63,603 nt of DNA, taken from assembly GCA_904063045.1 (NCBI GenBank), contig CAJFCJ010000095.1:42866-106468 (forward strand). Reading direction: 5' to 3'. Below the pieces are notes generated by a model that made no database searches, was not told the DNA's origin, and saw only the letters and a program-made list of their open reading frames with translations. Origin of the DNA: Dimorphilus gyrociliatus (Eukaryota; Annelida; Polychaeta; Dinophilidae). Made by a program: the position numbers and the translations under genes. Of this stretch, positions 22,860-32,842 are shown in pieces. How positions within the stretch are numbered: the stretch's first letter is position 1; the number at the start of each line of letters is the position of its first letter.

Positions 22860-24218
22860 TGCGCAAATGCAGCAATATATATGTAATCTTGTGAAGTTGA
22901 CAATTCTATTTCAATACCAAAGGATGTTGGAAGATTTACTCAGAATTTTTAAAAATTATAATATAGCTTTTGTAATGATAAGCCTAACATTTTGCATTTC
23001 TAATAGTTTTTCAATAGAGGGTCTACAATTTTGTATAGATAGTGTTGAGCTAGAACTAGTTCAATTGTTGACATTATTGAATCCTTTTTTGAGATTTTAG
23101 ATCAAAGTTTTCAAGTATCATTACTTAACATATTTGTGTGTTTTTTCCAATGTGAGGAAGTTTTTAATCCATGACATATATTTTTCAATGCACCAAATGT
23201 ATTTTTTATTGATATCATTGAAAATGATTTCAGATTTTTGTAATATTGTAAACATCTGCCAATTTGAAGATAAGTCTCCTTTTTAAGTTTACATTTTTTA
23301 AATTGCAGTATTTGAATATTTGAATATAGAGACAAATTTAACATGTTTTCAAAATTTGATAAATATAAGGAATTTATTGGATGATTTTTCAAAAAATCAA
23401 AATTTTGAATATTAATAAACTTGTTTTGATCTAGAGAGATGTTTGTCAATTGTAGAATTTCATTTGAAAAAAAGCTGACATCATTTCTGCAAAGTGGTTT
23501 ATCATCAGAACAGAACAACTTGAAGATTTTCTCACTTAAAGATGCTGGTAAAATAATAGAGTGTTTCTTATAAATTTTACTCATCAAATACAAATTGTCT
23601 CTTAGGCTATCCAATGGAATTTCTTTCAAAGATTTTATTGACATTTTTCAGAAGGATTTTTTAATGCTGTTGATAATAAATATTCTCACTATAAATATCA
23701 TACCAAGCCAGCTGAGAGAATGAGGTGTTTGTTACAATTTATTATACACTACATTTTAGGCCTACATTTTTAATTACACCACTCAAAACCTTAGTTAAAG
23801 TCATAAAAAGAATTTATAGTCATTATAGATAACAGTTGATGAATATAATAATTTTTTAGCCCATTCAGCAATGTAATCACAATAAATTTCTTCATGATAA
23901 TCTTTTTAAGTAATCATAAATCATATATAAATCTAATTTTTGAACATTTTAATGTTATTTATCAACTTTTCCTCTGTATTGTAGATATAGTTTCTATTAC
24001 TTCCTGTTCTAATTATCAACATTTTCATGACTCTTTTTAGATAATGTTTTAATCAAATTTTCCAATTGAATAATTTGTCCACTACATAAATTACTGCTTG
24101 AGAAATTCAAACTTTTTAAGCTCTTTGCTGACCACATAGATATACAGTTTTTAAATTTGAACAAGTTTTTAGCAATGTTATCCAGTTTAATATTTCTATA
24201 TAGTTTAAAAAATTTCAT
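22860..24218 (-). pseudogene. LRR-protein relic related to the NACHT-LRR repeats
   Basis: 24218-24009 encodes 'LKSLNFSSSNLC'. 23644-23111 is a 177-codon frame with 'SLSEKIFKLFC', 'NEILQLTNISLDQNKF' and 'YLQIGRCLQYYKNLKSF', ending in 'LKNICHGLKTSS', which resembles the LRR unit of the gene at 14701-19887. 23110-22920 shows further LRR-like words in other frames. The N-terminal part with alternating Leu motifs also recalls ZYG11-type LRR proteins. Stops and frame changes separate the pieces. A NACHT module is not visible here. Confidence 0.5.
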
Positions 24219-24649
24219 GACAAATAAATATTCTTTAAAGTACTTGATGATTTTTGTAATCTATTACAAATAAAGTACAAATCTAATCTCATATTTTGAC
24301 TTCATCTTAAGCTAAATGTCTCTATTCCAAAACTATTCATAAGCAATTTTACCAAATACTTAAATATCAATGGCTTGATAGGGTTTCTGTCAGGATTCTG
24401 TTTATTCATGTACCCTCTCCTCCCTGATTCATCTTGTTTATTTCTCTTTTAATATCTGTCTTGGTCTTTTTTGAAACTTTTTCCAGCCTCTCACAATTGC
24501 TAACCTTCTTATAGGTTGGTTTTGCAATGTATTGGACTGCTGATTTCTTTTGGGTTCAGACACCTCTTTGTAGGTTCTGCCCTCTGCAACCTTCTCTTTC
24601 ACAATTTTATGGATTCCTATCGAATGCGTGTTCTTTTTTTGTAGAGTAA

Positions 24650-25840
24650 CTAAATACATTGTCTGAAATGAGTAGTGTCAAACTTTTTTTTAATATAAAA
24701 GTTATGACCAAAAACAGGGATGACATCAGTTTTTAGAAATGGTAATGCCAGTAGTTTCTTCATTATCAGATACACCTCTTCTTTCTTCTTATAGAGAGAA
24801 CTATATCCTAAGTCTTGTATTTTCTTAACAGACAGAAGTGCTTTCCAAATTGACTTTTCAAAGTCAGTTATGAATTTTCTTGGCAAATGACCATTTGTTA
24901 TTGCTTTCACTTCATGTTTTCCAAACAACATTAGTGTGTTAATATTAAATTTATAGTTTGTAACCAGTTGCTCTACTCACCTTGAACAAAAGCTTATATG
25001 CTTTCATTTATTTTGAGCTCATAAATGCAAAGAGCAAAGGAACTTGTTTCAATTCACAGTTCTTTTTTACAAATCCATGAATGGTAAATAGCTGATAAAA
25101 TGTATCACATGTAACACATTTAAAGGTTCCATCCTTAAACCACATCTTTTCATGAGATAGTAATTTGACTTGACTTTGTGTAGAGAAAATAATCATTCTT
25201 TCATTTTCTCTGCAAATATCATTCATCAGGAAATCTTGTATAAAAGTTTCATCAAGAGTGAAGTATAAGCCATCTGGTTCATTAGGATTAAATTGTTGTC
25301 TTGTTCTATTGATAAGTCTACAACAGCTATCAATAGATGGAATAGCAAAATTTGATTTTTGAACTTGACTGAGAACATTTTCCTGACATCATTTTATCAT
25401 TTTGACCACTTTCTTTTAATTTATGTCTAAGTCTTATTTCCATTTCCAGGTTATTATTTCTTTCATGATTATGATCCATTTTGCCAAGGACAAAAGATTT
25501 ATCTCTTTGGGAAATTCTTGCACAATGCTTCATGGATTTTTTTCTGACACTACATGCCCATTTAAGTGTATTTGCAGCTTTTTTCTTTTACAGTATAACT
25601 GTATCCTTCATGCAAAAGGAGATGTTTTCCTTTTTGACTCATTCCTTCCAATAGAGTGAATGCACGGTTAATTTCATCTTTTTCTAGAATATTTGAGTTG
25701 TCAAAAGAGTTTTCCACTAAATTATCATGAGAGACATTTATTGAATGGTTTCCATCATTTCTATGATCAGGTAGTTCTTGTTCATTCTCTACAATTTCAT
25801 TTTTTCCATTTTTTTGCAGCAAAAGAGTTGTCTTCAACAA
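24650..25840 (-). pseudogene. FLYWCH-MULE transposase relic
   Basis: Order on the minus strand: an acidic N-terminus, the FLYWCH start 'GMSQKGKHLLLHEGYSYTVK' (about 25640-25590), 'HNHERNNNLEMEIR' (about 25470), 'MIIFSTQSQVKL' and the first catalytic Asp in 'MWFKDGTFKCV' (about 25130), then the second Asp in 'FITDFEKSIWKA' (24870) and 'LGYSSLYKKKEE'. It is colinear with the MULE at 26483-27988 but broken by at least three stops or shifts. The third catalytic residue (Glu) is missing. Confidence 0.75.
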
Positions 25841-26005
25841 AGGTAGGTCTGGAACAGGTAATTCTATTTAATGAGACAAAGCAATTCTTTTTGGAGATAT
25901 CAGTGCAGGTGAAACATAAATATGCATCAGACACTTCAAATATATAGAAATAAATAGGAATGATAAAATAATAAATGTGAATTTTACTCGAAATGCATTT
26001 TTTCA

Positions 26006-26433
26006 TGAAAATTAAATTGATGAGAGCAGAGTGAGCATTTCCTTGTGAATCTTCTTTGAAATATTCTATATTTACACATTTGACAGTAAGGAGTCATCAC
26101 GTGATGAAAAATTAGAAAGTTGACATCACACAATGGCCAAATAAAGGCAATGTAAACAACTGACTTATTTTAAATAAATATCTTGAGAATATGAAAGTTT
26201 TTGATGAAATAGCTATACAAAAATTACCTTGTTTTCAATTAAAAAGAATGATTACAGTAACAAAAATAATAATTGTAGAATTACAAGGTATCAAAAACAA
26301 ATAATAAAAATAAAATATAACCAAAGTTGTACAATGTTAATATTTAATTAACAGTTCAATATAACATTATTTAGTACATTAATTTTGACCAGCAGAAAAT
26401 TAATTTGTCTAGGTCTCAGATAAATAATGGTGT
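26006..26433. other. A+T-rich spacer with a 23-bp LTR terminus
   Basis: 26311-26336 is identical to 53024-53049, covering the TGTACA end of the second LTR family plus the three bases that follow it. No further LTR sequence adjoins. Nothing else was recognised. Confidence 0.4.
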
Positions 26434-26442
26434 GAAGTTTTT

Positions 26443-26478
26443 GGGATCAACAGAAAACGGACCCAACAGAAAATGTCC
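26443..26478. repeat. Left terminal inverted repeat of the MULE
   Basis: Two tandem units of the 'CAACAGAAAACGGACC' type. Its reverse complement occurs within 28141-28175. Confidence 0.8.
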
Positions 26479-26482
26479 ACAA

Positions 26483-27988
26483 ATGAACAATATGGAGGAG
26501 TCCTTTGAAAGTATACCAGAGGTGAACTATGACAGCAATGGTAAATTCAGAATATTCCCTACAGGAAGTCAAAAAGGCAAAGAATTACTTGTATCTAATG
26601 GTCACTCATTTGTTGTCAAAAGAAAAGACAAGACTTCCATAATTTGGAGATGTGGAGTTAGAAGCAAGAAAATGAAATGTCCTGCCAGTGTCATTCAAAG
26701 AAATAATAACTTCTCTTTGGGGTCTAAATATCATATTCACCCCCCCAAAAAAAATTTAGAACAAATTATTGAAATGAAAGTGACAGCAAAACAAAAAGGA
26801 AAGACTGACACCAATGTTAGTGGAAAACGAATAGCTGAAAATGTTCTGCTTCCTTTTGCAAATATGGGAAATATTGTGAAAGTTGAAAATTGCAAAGAAA
26901 TGATAAATTACCATAGAAGAAAAAATCGTCCCAATGAACCTATTGGAAGAAACTTTCTTATTAATAATTGCTTCATTCCTGATGATTTCTTAAAGAAAGA
27001 TGTCCTTGAAAATAATGAAAGAGTGATTTTTTTCTCCACTTCAAAACAACTTAGCTTACTTGCAGTGTCAAAAGTCTGGTACTTAGATGGAACTTTCAAG
27101 ATTGTTAAGGACCCATTTACACAGTTATTTTCATTTCACTCATTCCTCAAAAAAGAAGGTGAATTAAAACAGGTTCCTCTTCTATATGCATTCATGTCAT
27201 CAAAAAAGAAAAAAGCATATAATCTGTTATTCAAGGTAGTTCAACTTGAAATTTTCTCTGAAATGCATTTAATATTCATTTCACTGTTTTTCAGTGCATT
27301 AATCAACTGCTACAATATAAGGAACCAAAAAAGATAGTTATGGATTTTGAGAAAGCTGTTTGGAAAGCTGTCAGGATGCTTATTCCATTGGAATCAAGCA
27401 GTTTATAGGAAAATTCAGGTATTATTCAACCTAAAACTCAAACTGGAGTCATTTTTAATTTTGTTTTTTTAGGAGCTTGGTTATTTATCAGACTTCAACA
27501 AAAAAAATGGACAATGGTTTGAAATGAGACAGCTAATGGCTTTGCCATTCCTTCCATCTCACATTATTCCAATAGAGTTTATTAAAATTAAGGATTACCT
27601 TAAATCAATTGATAAACTTGCTGATTTTATTGATTATTTTGAAAGAACTTGGATTTTGAATGATGTTTGGTCACCAAAATGTTGGTCTATCTATCAATGT
27701 GCAATCAGAACAAATAATGATGTTGAGGGATTTCACAATAGGTTGAATGGAAATGTTGGAGTGAATGTTTCATTTTATTCTGTGATAGATGAATTGAAAA
27801 GGGAAGCAGACCTTATAGCAGCATATCAAAGAATGTTATCAGAAAAGAAGATATTAAGATACCAAAGAAAGCTTTATAAGAACCTGCAAAATAAAATATT
27901 TTCAATTTGGGAAAGATTTGAAAAGCATGAGATTACTTCATCAGAAGTTCTAGTAAAGTGTTCTGAACTTTATTTAGTAGCTCAATAA
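26483..27988 (+). CDS. FLYWCH-zinc-finger MULE transposase, three exons, near-intact
   Basis: The start is placed at the ATG at 26483, inside the element, because the longer frame runs through the terminal repeat. Exons: 26483-27235, 27295-27418, 27473-27988, with introns GTAGTT...TCAG (59 bp) and GTATTA...TTAG (54 bp). A FLYWCH zinc finger lies at about 26550-26740 (C and H residues of 'WRCGVRSKKMKCPA' and 'KYHIHPP'). The MULE DDE residues are all visible: Asp in 'WYLDGTFK' (27084), Asp in 'VMDFEKAVWKA' (27342) and Glu in 'NNDVEGFHN' (27727). Exon 2 contains a shift: after 'AVRMLIP' the expected 'FHWNQAVYRKIQ' is in another frame (about 27385), and the usual Cys-containing link is short. This copy may therefore be inactive, unless that is an assembly error. 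Confidence 0.8.
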
Positions 27989-28117
27989 ATAAATCAATTG
28001 TTGTTAAATTGCATGATCTTTTAAGTTGTAGTCTCATAATGTATTCAACTCTTCAAATAAACACACTTTCAAAATTTAATTCATTTCTTGTTTTATATAT
28101 TTTAGGTTGAAGAATCC

Positions 28118-28194
28118 TGTGGCCGTTTTCTGTCTCAGTTGGGGCCATTTTCTGTTGGGTCCGTTTTCTGTTGGGGCCGTTTTCTGTCGTATTC
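28118..28194. repeat. Right terminal inverted repeat of the MULE with tandem 17-bp units
   Basis: Four consecutive 'GG(G)(C/T)CCGTTTTCTGT(T/C)' units, each differing by one or two bases. Confidence 0.8.
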
Positions 28195-28203
28195 GAAGTT
28201 TTT

Positions 28204-28551
28204 AGGAGAAGCTTTGGTAAAGATATTTAACTAAAGTGTTTTCACCTGAGGAGAATTGTTTGTCATATTTGAAAAGATTAGCCAACATCACAGAAAGACA
28301 GCAGAAAAGGTCTATTACATAGAATGACCCCCTTTGTAATCTCCAAAAACAAACTATTTTTATTGAAATTGTTGGAAAATAAACAAAAAAAACTGAACAT
28401 GTTTTTTTGATCATAGCAAAAAGTCTCCTTCATTTTCTTCCTTATGCATTGGATATTCTGATCATAGGACATAGAAAGTACTGTGTTTTTTCTTGAACTT
28501 TGAAAGCACAATATGACATCTATACATATCATTTCACTTTTAATAATCAAT
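28204..28551. other. Spacer, nothing recognised
   Basis: No coding pattern. The overlapping minus-strand ORFs here are low-complexity. Confidence 0.35.
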
Positions 28552-29245
28552 CTATGCCCAACAATACAGATTATAAGTATATCTAAATAAAGGGTAAACT
28601 ACAACTGAATGTTGTAAACCCTCAGTACCTTTTATTACATATAAAGTAGTAACAGTACAAGTTTTTTCTATGAAGTGATAAGAAAATGCCGAACAATTTG
28701 TTGACTGACAGTAGGAAATACAAGAGAAGAAAGTTTTTCTTTTCTCAGTCTTTACAAATAATAAGCCAACATTATTAAAAATTAGCTTAGATTCTTTAAC
28801 AATAGTTAACCCAGCTTGATTGTCTTCATTGCCTTGATAAAAAAAAAAGTAAAAAATTTAACGTGTCTGAAAAAAATAATTTTTTTTTTTTTACTTTGTT
28901 TCCTTCCAAATACTTTAAGTTCACAAAAACTTAAAAAATGATTGAAATCTGATTTCTTTTTAATAATCAACAATTGATTTCCAACAGTTGATGTTTTACA
29001 ATTAATTTCCAAAAGTTGTTTATTTGATGTTTGGATGTTGTTGCTTTTGATACTTTCACAAAATATTTTATGATTGATATTTAATGTTGAAACATAAAAG
29101 AGAATATTGTCTAAAGAGCTTTCAACATCAATAATTGGTTGAAAGATAATTTGTTCCACAATATATTTATTATCAAATCTAATTGTTAAAAATATATCTT
29201 CTATTGATGTTATTTTTGAACAAGAAGAATATTTTGGAACAGTTT
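28552..29245 (-). pseudogene. Lectin (FTP/F5-8C-like)-PAN domain gene, cut by an LTR retroelement
   Basis: 29245-about 28890 encodes the core of a fucolectin-type domain: 'FDNKYIVEQIIFQ', 'CKTSTVGNQLLIIKK', 'FLSFCELKVFGR'. A second exon from 28832 (acceptor TCAAG) reads 'GLLFVKTEKRK' and then a PAN/apple-type cysteine pattern ('CISYCQSTNCSAFSYHF' ... 'TCTV'), open to a TAG at 28552-28554. A splice donor may lie earlier, at about 28630. The 5' part stops at 29245/29246, where the retroelement LTR begins. The upstream exons, if still present, lie beyond the element or in the gap. It is an extracellular recognition-type protein by domain content. Confidence 0.6.
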
Positions 29246-30180
29246 TGTACTTTGTTGTATTGTAATTGTAGGAATTTCTGGTTCGTCACAACTGTAATCG
29301 TCCTTTCCAATCATTTACCAACTTGCCAAAGTACTGGTCCAAATAGAACCTTTAAAGTTCGTCCACAAATAGTCTAACAAAGGCAATTTCGGTAGAAATT
29401 GATTAACAAAACACCAGTATTTCGTCCAAAGAATATGTATTGAGTAAAATGAGCTTCTAGTTCTAAACAAGCTAGTTTAAACAACTAGCTGACGGTTAGA
29501 AAACTGAACTATCAACTGTTAATTTCGTAGGGTTTATATACTCTTTTAAGGGTTGATAGTTCACAAATTTCAATGTTCACAAAAACAAAAGTAACATTTG
29601 AAGACAAAGAAAAGTTCTAAATATGGTCATGTTTTTATTGTTTTCCTCTTCTAAATAATAGTTGAATTTCGAAGGTTGGAGAGTTGCATAAGATGTAACA
29701 ATTTTAGTAGGACAAGTCCAACAATCAAGAAAACATGTAGATTGTATATTTGACCGTTTTTATATTCTACCTTAATAATGATATTCAATTGATGGAGTTA
29801 GTAAATTTAGCATCAGCATATAAGGAGGAAGTATATCTGATTAATGCATGTTAAAAAGAACAGTATTGTGTATACAATACTGTTGAATAGTGAATATAAT
29901 CTAACCTTAGAATTTAAGCATAATTGATAATTAATTGAACTAGTTTTAGTTCGAAATCATAAATTTATGGATTAATAAATTGTAATATTAATGCTAGGTT
30001 GCAAATAGCAAATATTCTTTATATAATTCAATAGGTTTTATTACTGCATAATGTGTATGCACTGCCCTATGCGAAACTAGGTCACTACTGCTTATCTTTA
30101 TCAGTGCTATCTGCATAGTACAATACTGGTTCAATACTACTTCTCTATTGTAGAATATAGCTGACGAATGTATGTGTACA
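29246..30180 (-). repeat. 3' LTR, 935 bp
   Basis: Bounded on the plus strand by TGTACTTT at the low end and ATGTGTACA at the high end, which abuts the polypurine tract. The first 170 bases recur at 37899-38068. Confidence 0.85.
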
Positions 30181-30197
30181 AACATCCCACTCCTTTA
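30181..30197 (-). promoter_or_regulatory. Polypurine tract
   Basis: On the minus strand 'TTAAAGGAGTGGGATGTT' lies directly before the LTR start. It overlaps the env stop codon (30195-30197). This is the plus-strand priming site of LTR elements. Confidence 0.7.
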
Positions 30198-32819
30198 AGA
30201 CCTTGCTTCCACGAAAGGTCTAGGACTTGTGACAATTATGTTATCACCACTTTTTCTGAACATAGGATAATTTTGCAGTTCTATTTCTTCTGATTCAGCT
30301 GTTGGAGCTGAAGGTAATCTTTTTGTTTTTGTCAGTAGTTTAGACAGTCTGGTAAATTGAACTCTTTTCAGTTTTTTCTTCCAAATAAAGTAGATGAAGA
30401 ATCCAATTCCAATCAAGAGTATAATTGGCAGAAGTGTGTCTATTAGTATTTTGAAAGGTTTTCTTATCCATGAAGAAAATAGATGTTGTGTTGGTGACAA
30501 GGCTGCATCAATTCCTAAATCATTTGCAAAGTTAATATGCTCTCTATGCTTAGTCAAAGTATCCTGTATGTATTCCAAAACTTGTTGTATCTGATAATGT
30601 TTCTTGCCCACATCTTCTTTTATACCTAGTTGTAATAATTCTGTGAGTCTGACAACTTCTAGTTTTGGTTCTTCAATTTGACTGTTGATTTTCATTCTGA
30701 TTGATTGTGCTGCTGCTGTTTGGAACCTGCATCCTTTCCTTGTATAATAGATAAATGTCTTCTTGCCAGAATGTATGGCATATTGATTTTGTTCTGCATC
30801 CAAAGGATTTTTCTTGATCTTGAAGAGATGCTGAGTTTGGTCACATGTACCATATCTTATGTCTTCTTTTGTGATGTGGTAAGCATGATGAAGTATTGGA
30901 TCAATTGAGAATAGGAGATCTTTATATTTGATCAGAAATTCTTTTGAACATAATCCATTTTTTGTTATAATTGTTGTGTCACAAACTACTTGAACAGTTT
31001 TTAATTCTGTACATGTATTGAGGGTTGTTAGATCTCCTAACCATGTACTATGGGTTCCATGTTTAGATCCAAGTATTGTTGGTAGTTGAGGTGATAGTGG
31101 TGTAAGTAGGGCTATCATCTTGTTTCTCATGATAAATTCTTTGCATAAAAGTTGTGAAACTTGTTTAAAAACTGTTTGTAAATTTTGAAAATTTTTGTCA
31201 ATATTGTTTAGTAGTGCAGCTGTTCTTATAGCATCTTTTATATTTATTTGGTGGGATTCTGGAATCTCTATGTTTTCTAATTGTTTCCTCTTCCATTTGT
31301 GATTTATTGGTTTTCTTTGTAAAAGTGTATATTTGCCATTTTCTGTATGAATTTGAAATTGTGTATCTTTTGGGCTTTGATACCAAATGTTCATGTTTGG
31401 GAGTGGGTTGAAAGTAACTGGTTTTTTGTCCAATTCAAAATCTTGTGATCTGACTAGTCTGGCAGGTTTTAGCTTTGTTGTTTTCAGCATTTTTAGTATG
31501 TATTTGTTGTGAATATCCCAGATGTCTGGAGAAATAATTTCTTTGACAAACCAAGTCCTCACTAATGGTGTTGCATGATTTTTTATCAGCATATGGTAGG
31601 TTTTGTCACCATCTCTATACCAATCATTATATGTTAAAATATCTTGTATTTCTGTGACATTGGCCTTTCTTAGTGATGATTTCTTTCCAATATATTTCTC
31701 CAATCTATTAACTTCTTTATTTGAAATGATCTTGTATTTTGTATCCTCTATTATTTTATTGTCAGCATAATTAGAATTTGTAAGATCAGTTCTAAGTAAG
31801 TCATATTCTTTCTGGGGTACCAATACTCTGGTACCAGGACCACCATATCCTTTGATATATCTGTCTTGGTAAGGTAAATCCATTATTGCATAGTTGGGGC
31901 AGGAAAAATATCCTCCAAGTTTTACACATTCCACATTATGGGAAACTATTTTCCATGGTGAAACATGGCCTAGAAGACTTTGGCCTTTTTCTGGATTAAA
32001 TATAATGATTGAATCCAAAGTTCTACAAAATTTTTGTTTAATAGAACAGTCTTCTAAATATTCCAAATTTGTGGTTATTTTATCTTGACTTGGATTCCAA
32101 TAAGCCTTGCCAATTTGAAGGATTGTTGTAAATTCTTCCACCACTGTGGTTCTTGGCCATTTGTAATTTGGTCCTTTGTTTTCATTATACATAAGAAGTT
32201 TGCCTTTTTCAATTAGGTTTTGTCCATTTAAGGTTTTGTGTGTGTATAGCATTGTTCTGCATTGTTTTTCACTTAAGGCAAGTGTTTGTTTTTCAATTCT
32301 GTGTTTCTTTGCTCCAAAAAAGTAATGAGTGTAGAAATTGATTCTTCTTTTCACTAAACACTTGACAGCTTGAATTGCCAAATTGTCAGCTTTAATTTCA
32401 TATATGTTAGCTACAATTTTGATCATTTGTTTAGTTTCAAAGGTACATACTGGTTCATCTGCTAAATCAAATGATTGGTGTACTTGTTGTCCTTGACAAA
32501 ACTGTACTGATGGTAGCATTCTTACAGTTATGTTTGCTTTTGTTATGGATACATTTGCTTGGACCAAGTTTAAACAGCATATTGCTAACAGTGTATAAAT
32601 TATTGATCCTCTGATAGGAAGCATTCCACCATTTGTTTGGTGTTTCCTTACTGTCACTGTGTTAACTGTTATAGGTTGTTTGTTAGCTAGTCTTAGTCTA
32701 CTAGCATGATAGAATTTTCTTTTATCTGCCAATATTTGTAATTCATACAAACATTTTGTAGTATCTGTAGCAGTTACAAGATATGGTCCACTCCATTTGC
32801 TTGTATTTATTCTGTTCAT
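30195..32819 (-). CDS. env: Envelope-like glycoprotein of the LTR element, 874 codons
   Basis: An uninterrupted frame. An upstream hydrophobic segment near residues 72-90 (following 'GGMLPIRGS') can serve as signal peptide. The ectodomain has many cysteines and N-x-S/T sites. A heptad-like region precedes a C-terminal transmembrane segment (residues about 805-825) and a basic cytoplasmic tail. The first about 60 residues before the signal segment look like the end of an integrase ('SGPYLVTATDT', a GPF/Y-type module) fused in frame. Env expression may therefore need splicing or a downstream start. Env-like proteins of this class mediate membrane fusion in related elements. No claim is made that this copy is functional. 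Confidence 0.75.
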   Translation of the reverse strand: MNRINTSKWSGPYLVTATDTTKCLYELQILADKRKFYHASRLRLANKQPITVNTVTVRKHQTNGGMLPIRGSIIYTLLAICCLNLVQANVSITKANITVRMLPSVQFCQGQQVHQSFDLADEPVCTFETKQMIKIVANIYEIKADNLAIQAVKCLVKRRINFYTHYFFGAKKHRIEKQTLALSEKQCRTMLYTHKTLNGQNLIEKGKLLMYNENKGPNYKWPRTTVVEEFTTILQIGKAYWNPSQDKITTNLEYLEDCSIKQKFCRTLDSIIIFNPEKGQSLLGHVSPWKIVSHNVECVKLGGYFSCPNYAIMDLPYQDRYIKGYGGPGTRVLVPQKEYDLLRTDLTNSNYADNKIIEDTKYKIISNKEVNRLEKYIGKKSSLRKANVTEIQDILTYNDWYRDGDKTYHMLIKNHATPLVRTWFVKEIISPDIWDIHNKYILKMLKTTKLKPARLVRSQDFELDKKPVTFNPLPNMNIWYQSPKDTQFQIHTENGKYTLLQRKPINHKWKRKQLENIEIPESHQINIKDAIRTAALLNNIDKNFQNLQTVFKQVSQLLCKEFIMRNKMIALLTPLSPQLPTILGSKHGTHSTWLGDLTTLNTCTELKTVQVVCDTTIITKNGLCSKEFLIKYKDLLFSIDPILHHAYHITKEDIRYGTCDQTQHLFKIKKNPLDAEQNQYAIHSGKKTFIYYTRKGCRFQTAAAQSIRMKINSQIEEPKLEVVRLTELLQLGIKEDVGKKHYQIQQVLEYIQDTLTKHREHINFANDLGIDAALSPTQHLFSSWIRKPFKILIDTLLPIILLIGIGFFIYFIWKKKLKRVQFTRLSKLLTKTKRLPSAPTAESEEIELQNYPMFRKSGDNIIVTSPRPFVEARS

Positions 32820-32842
32820 TCCTTGACCAATGTTTTCATTTC

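Larger units (their letters stand above)
26434..28203 (+). mobile_element. MULE DNA transposon with 9-bp target-site duplication
   Basis: The element runs from 26443 (GGGATCAACAGAAAACGG) to 28194 and is flanked by the exact direct repeat GAAGTTTTT at 26434-26442 and 28195-28203. A 9-bp duplication is characteristic of Mutator-like elements. The right end, read on the other strand (GAATACGACAGAAAACGG), is an inverted copy of the left end. Both ends contain short tandem units (CCAACAGAAAACGGAC-like). The size is about 1.75 kb with a single transposase gene. The exact duplication suggests fairly recent insertion. Confidence 0.88.

Noticed and set aside
24438-24659. Basic 73-codon ORF next to the MULE relic
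   Set aside because: No similarity to the MULE protein or any known basic protein; likely chance frame in the transposon flank.
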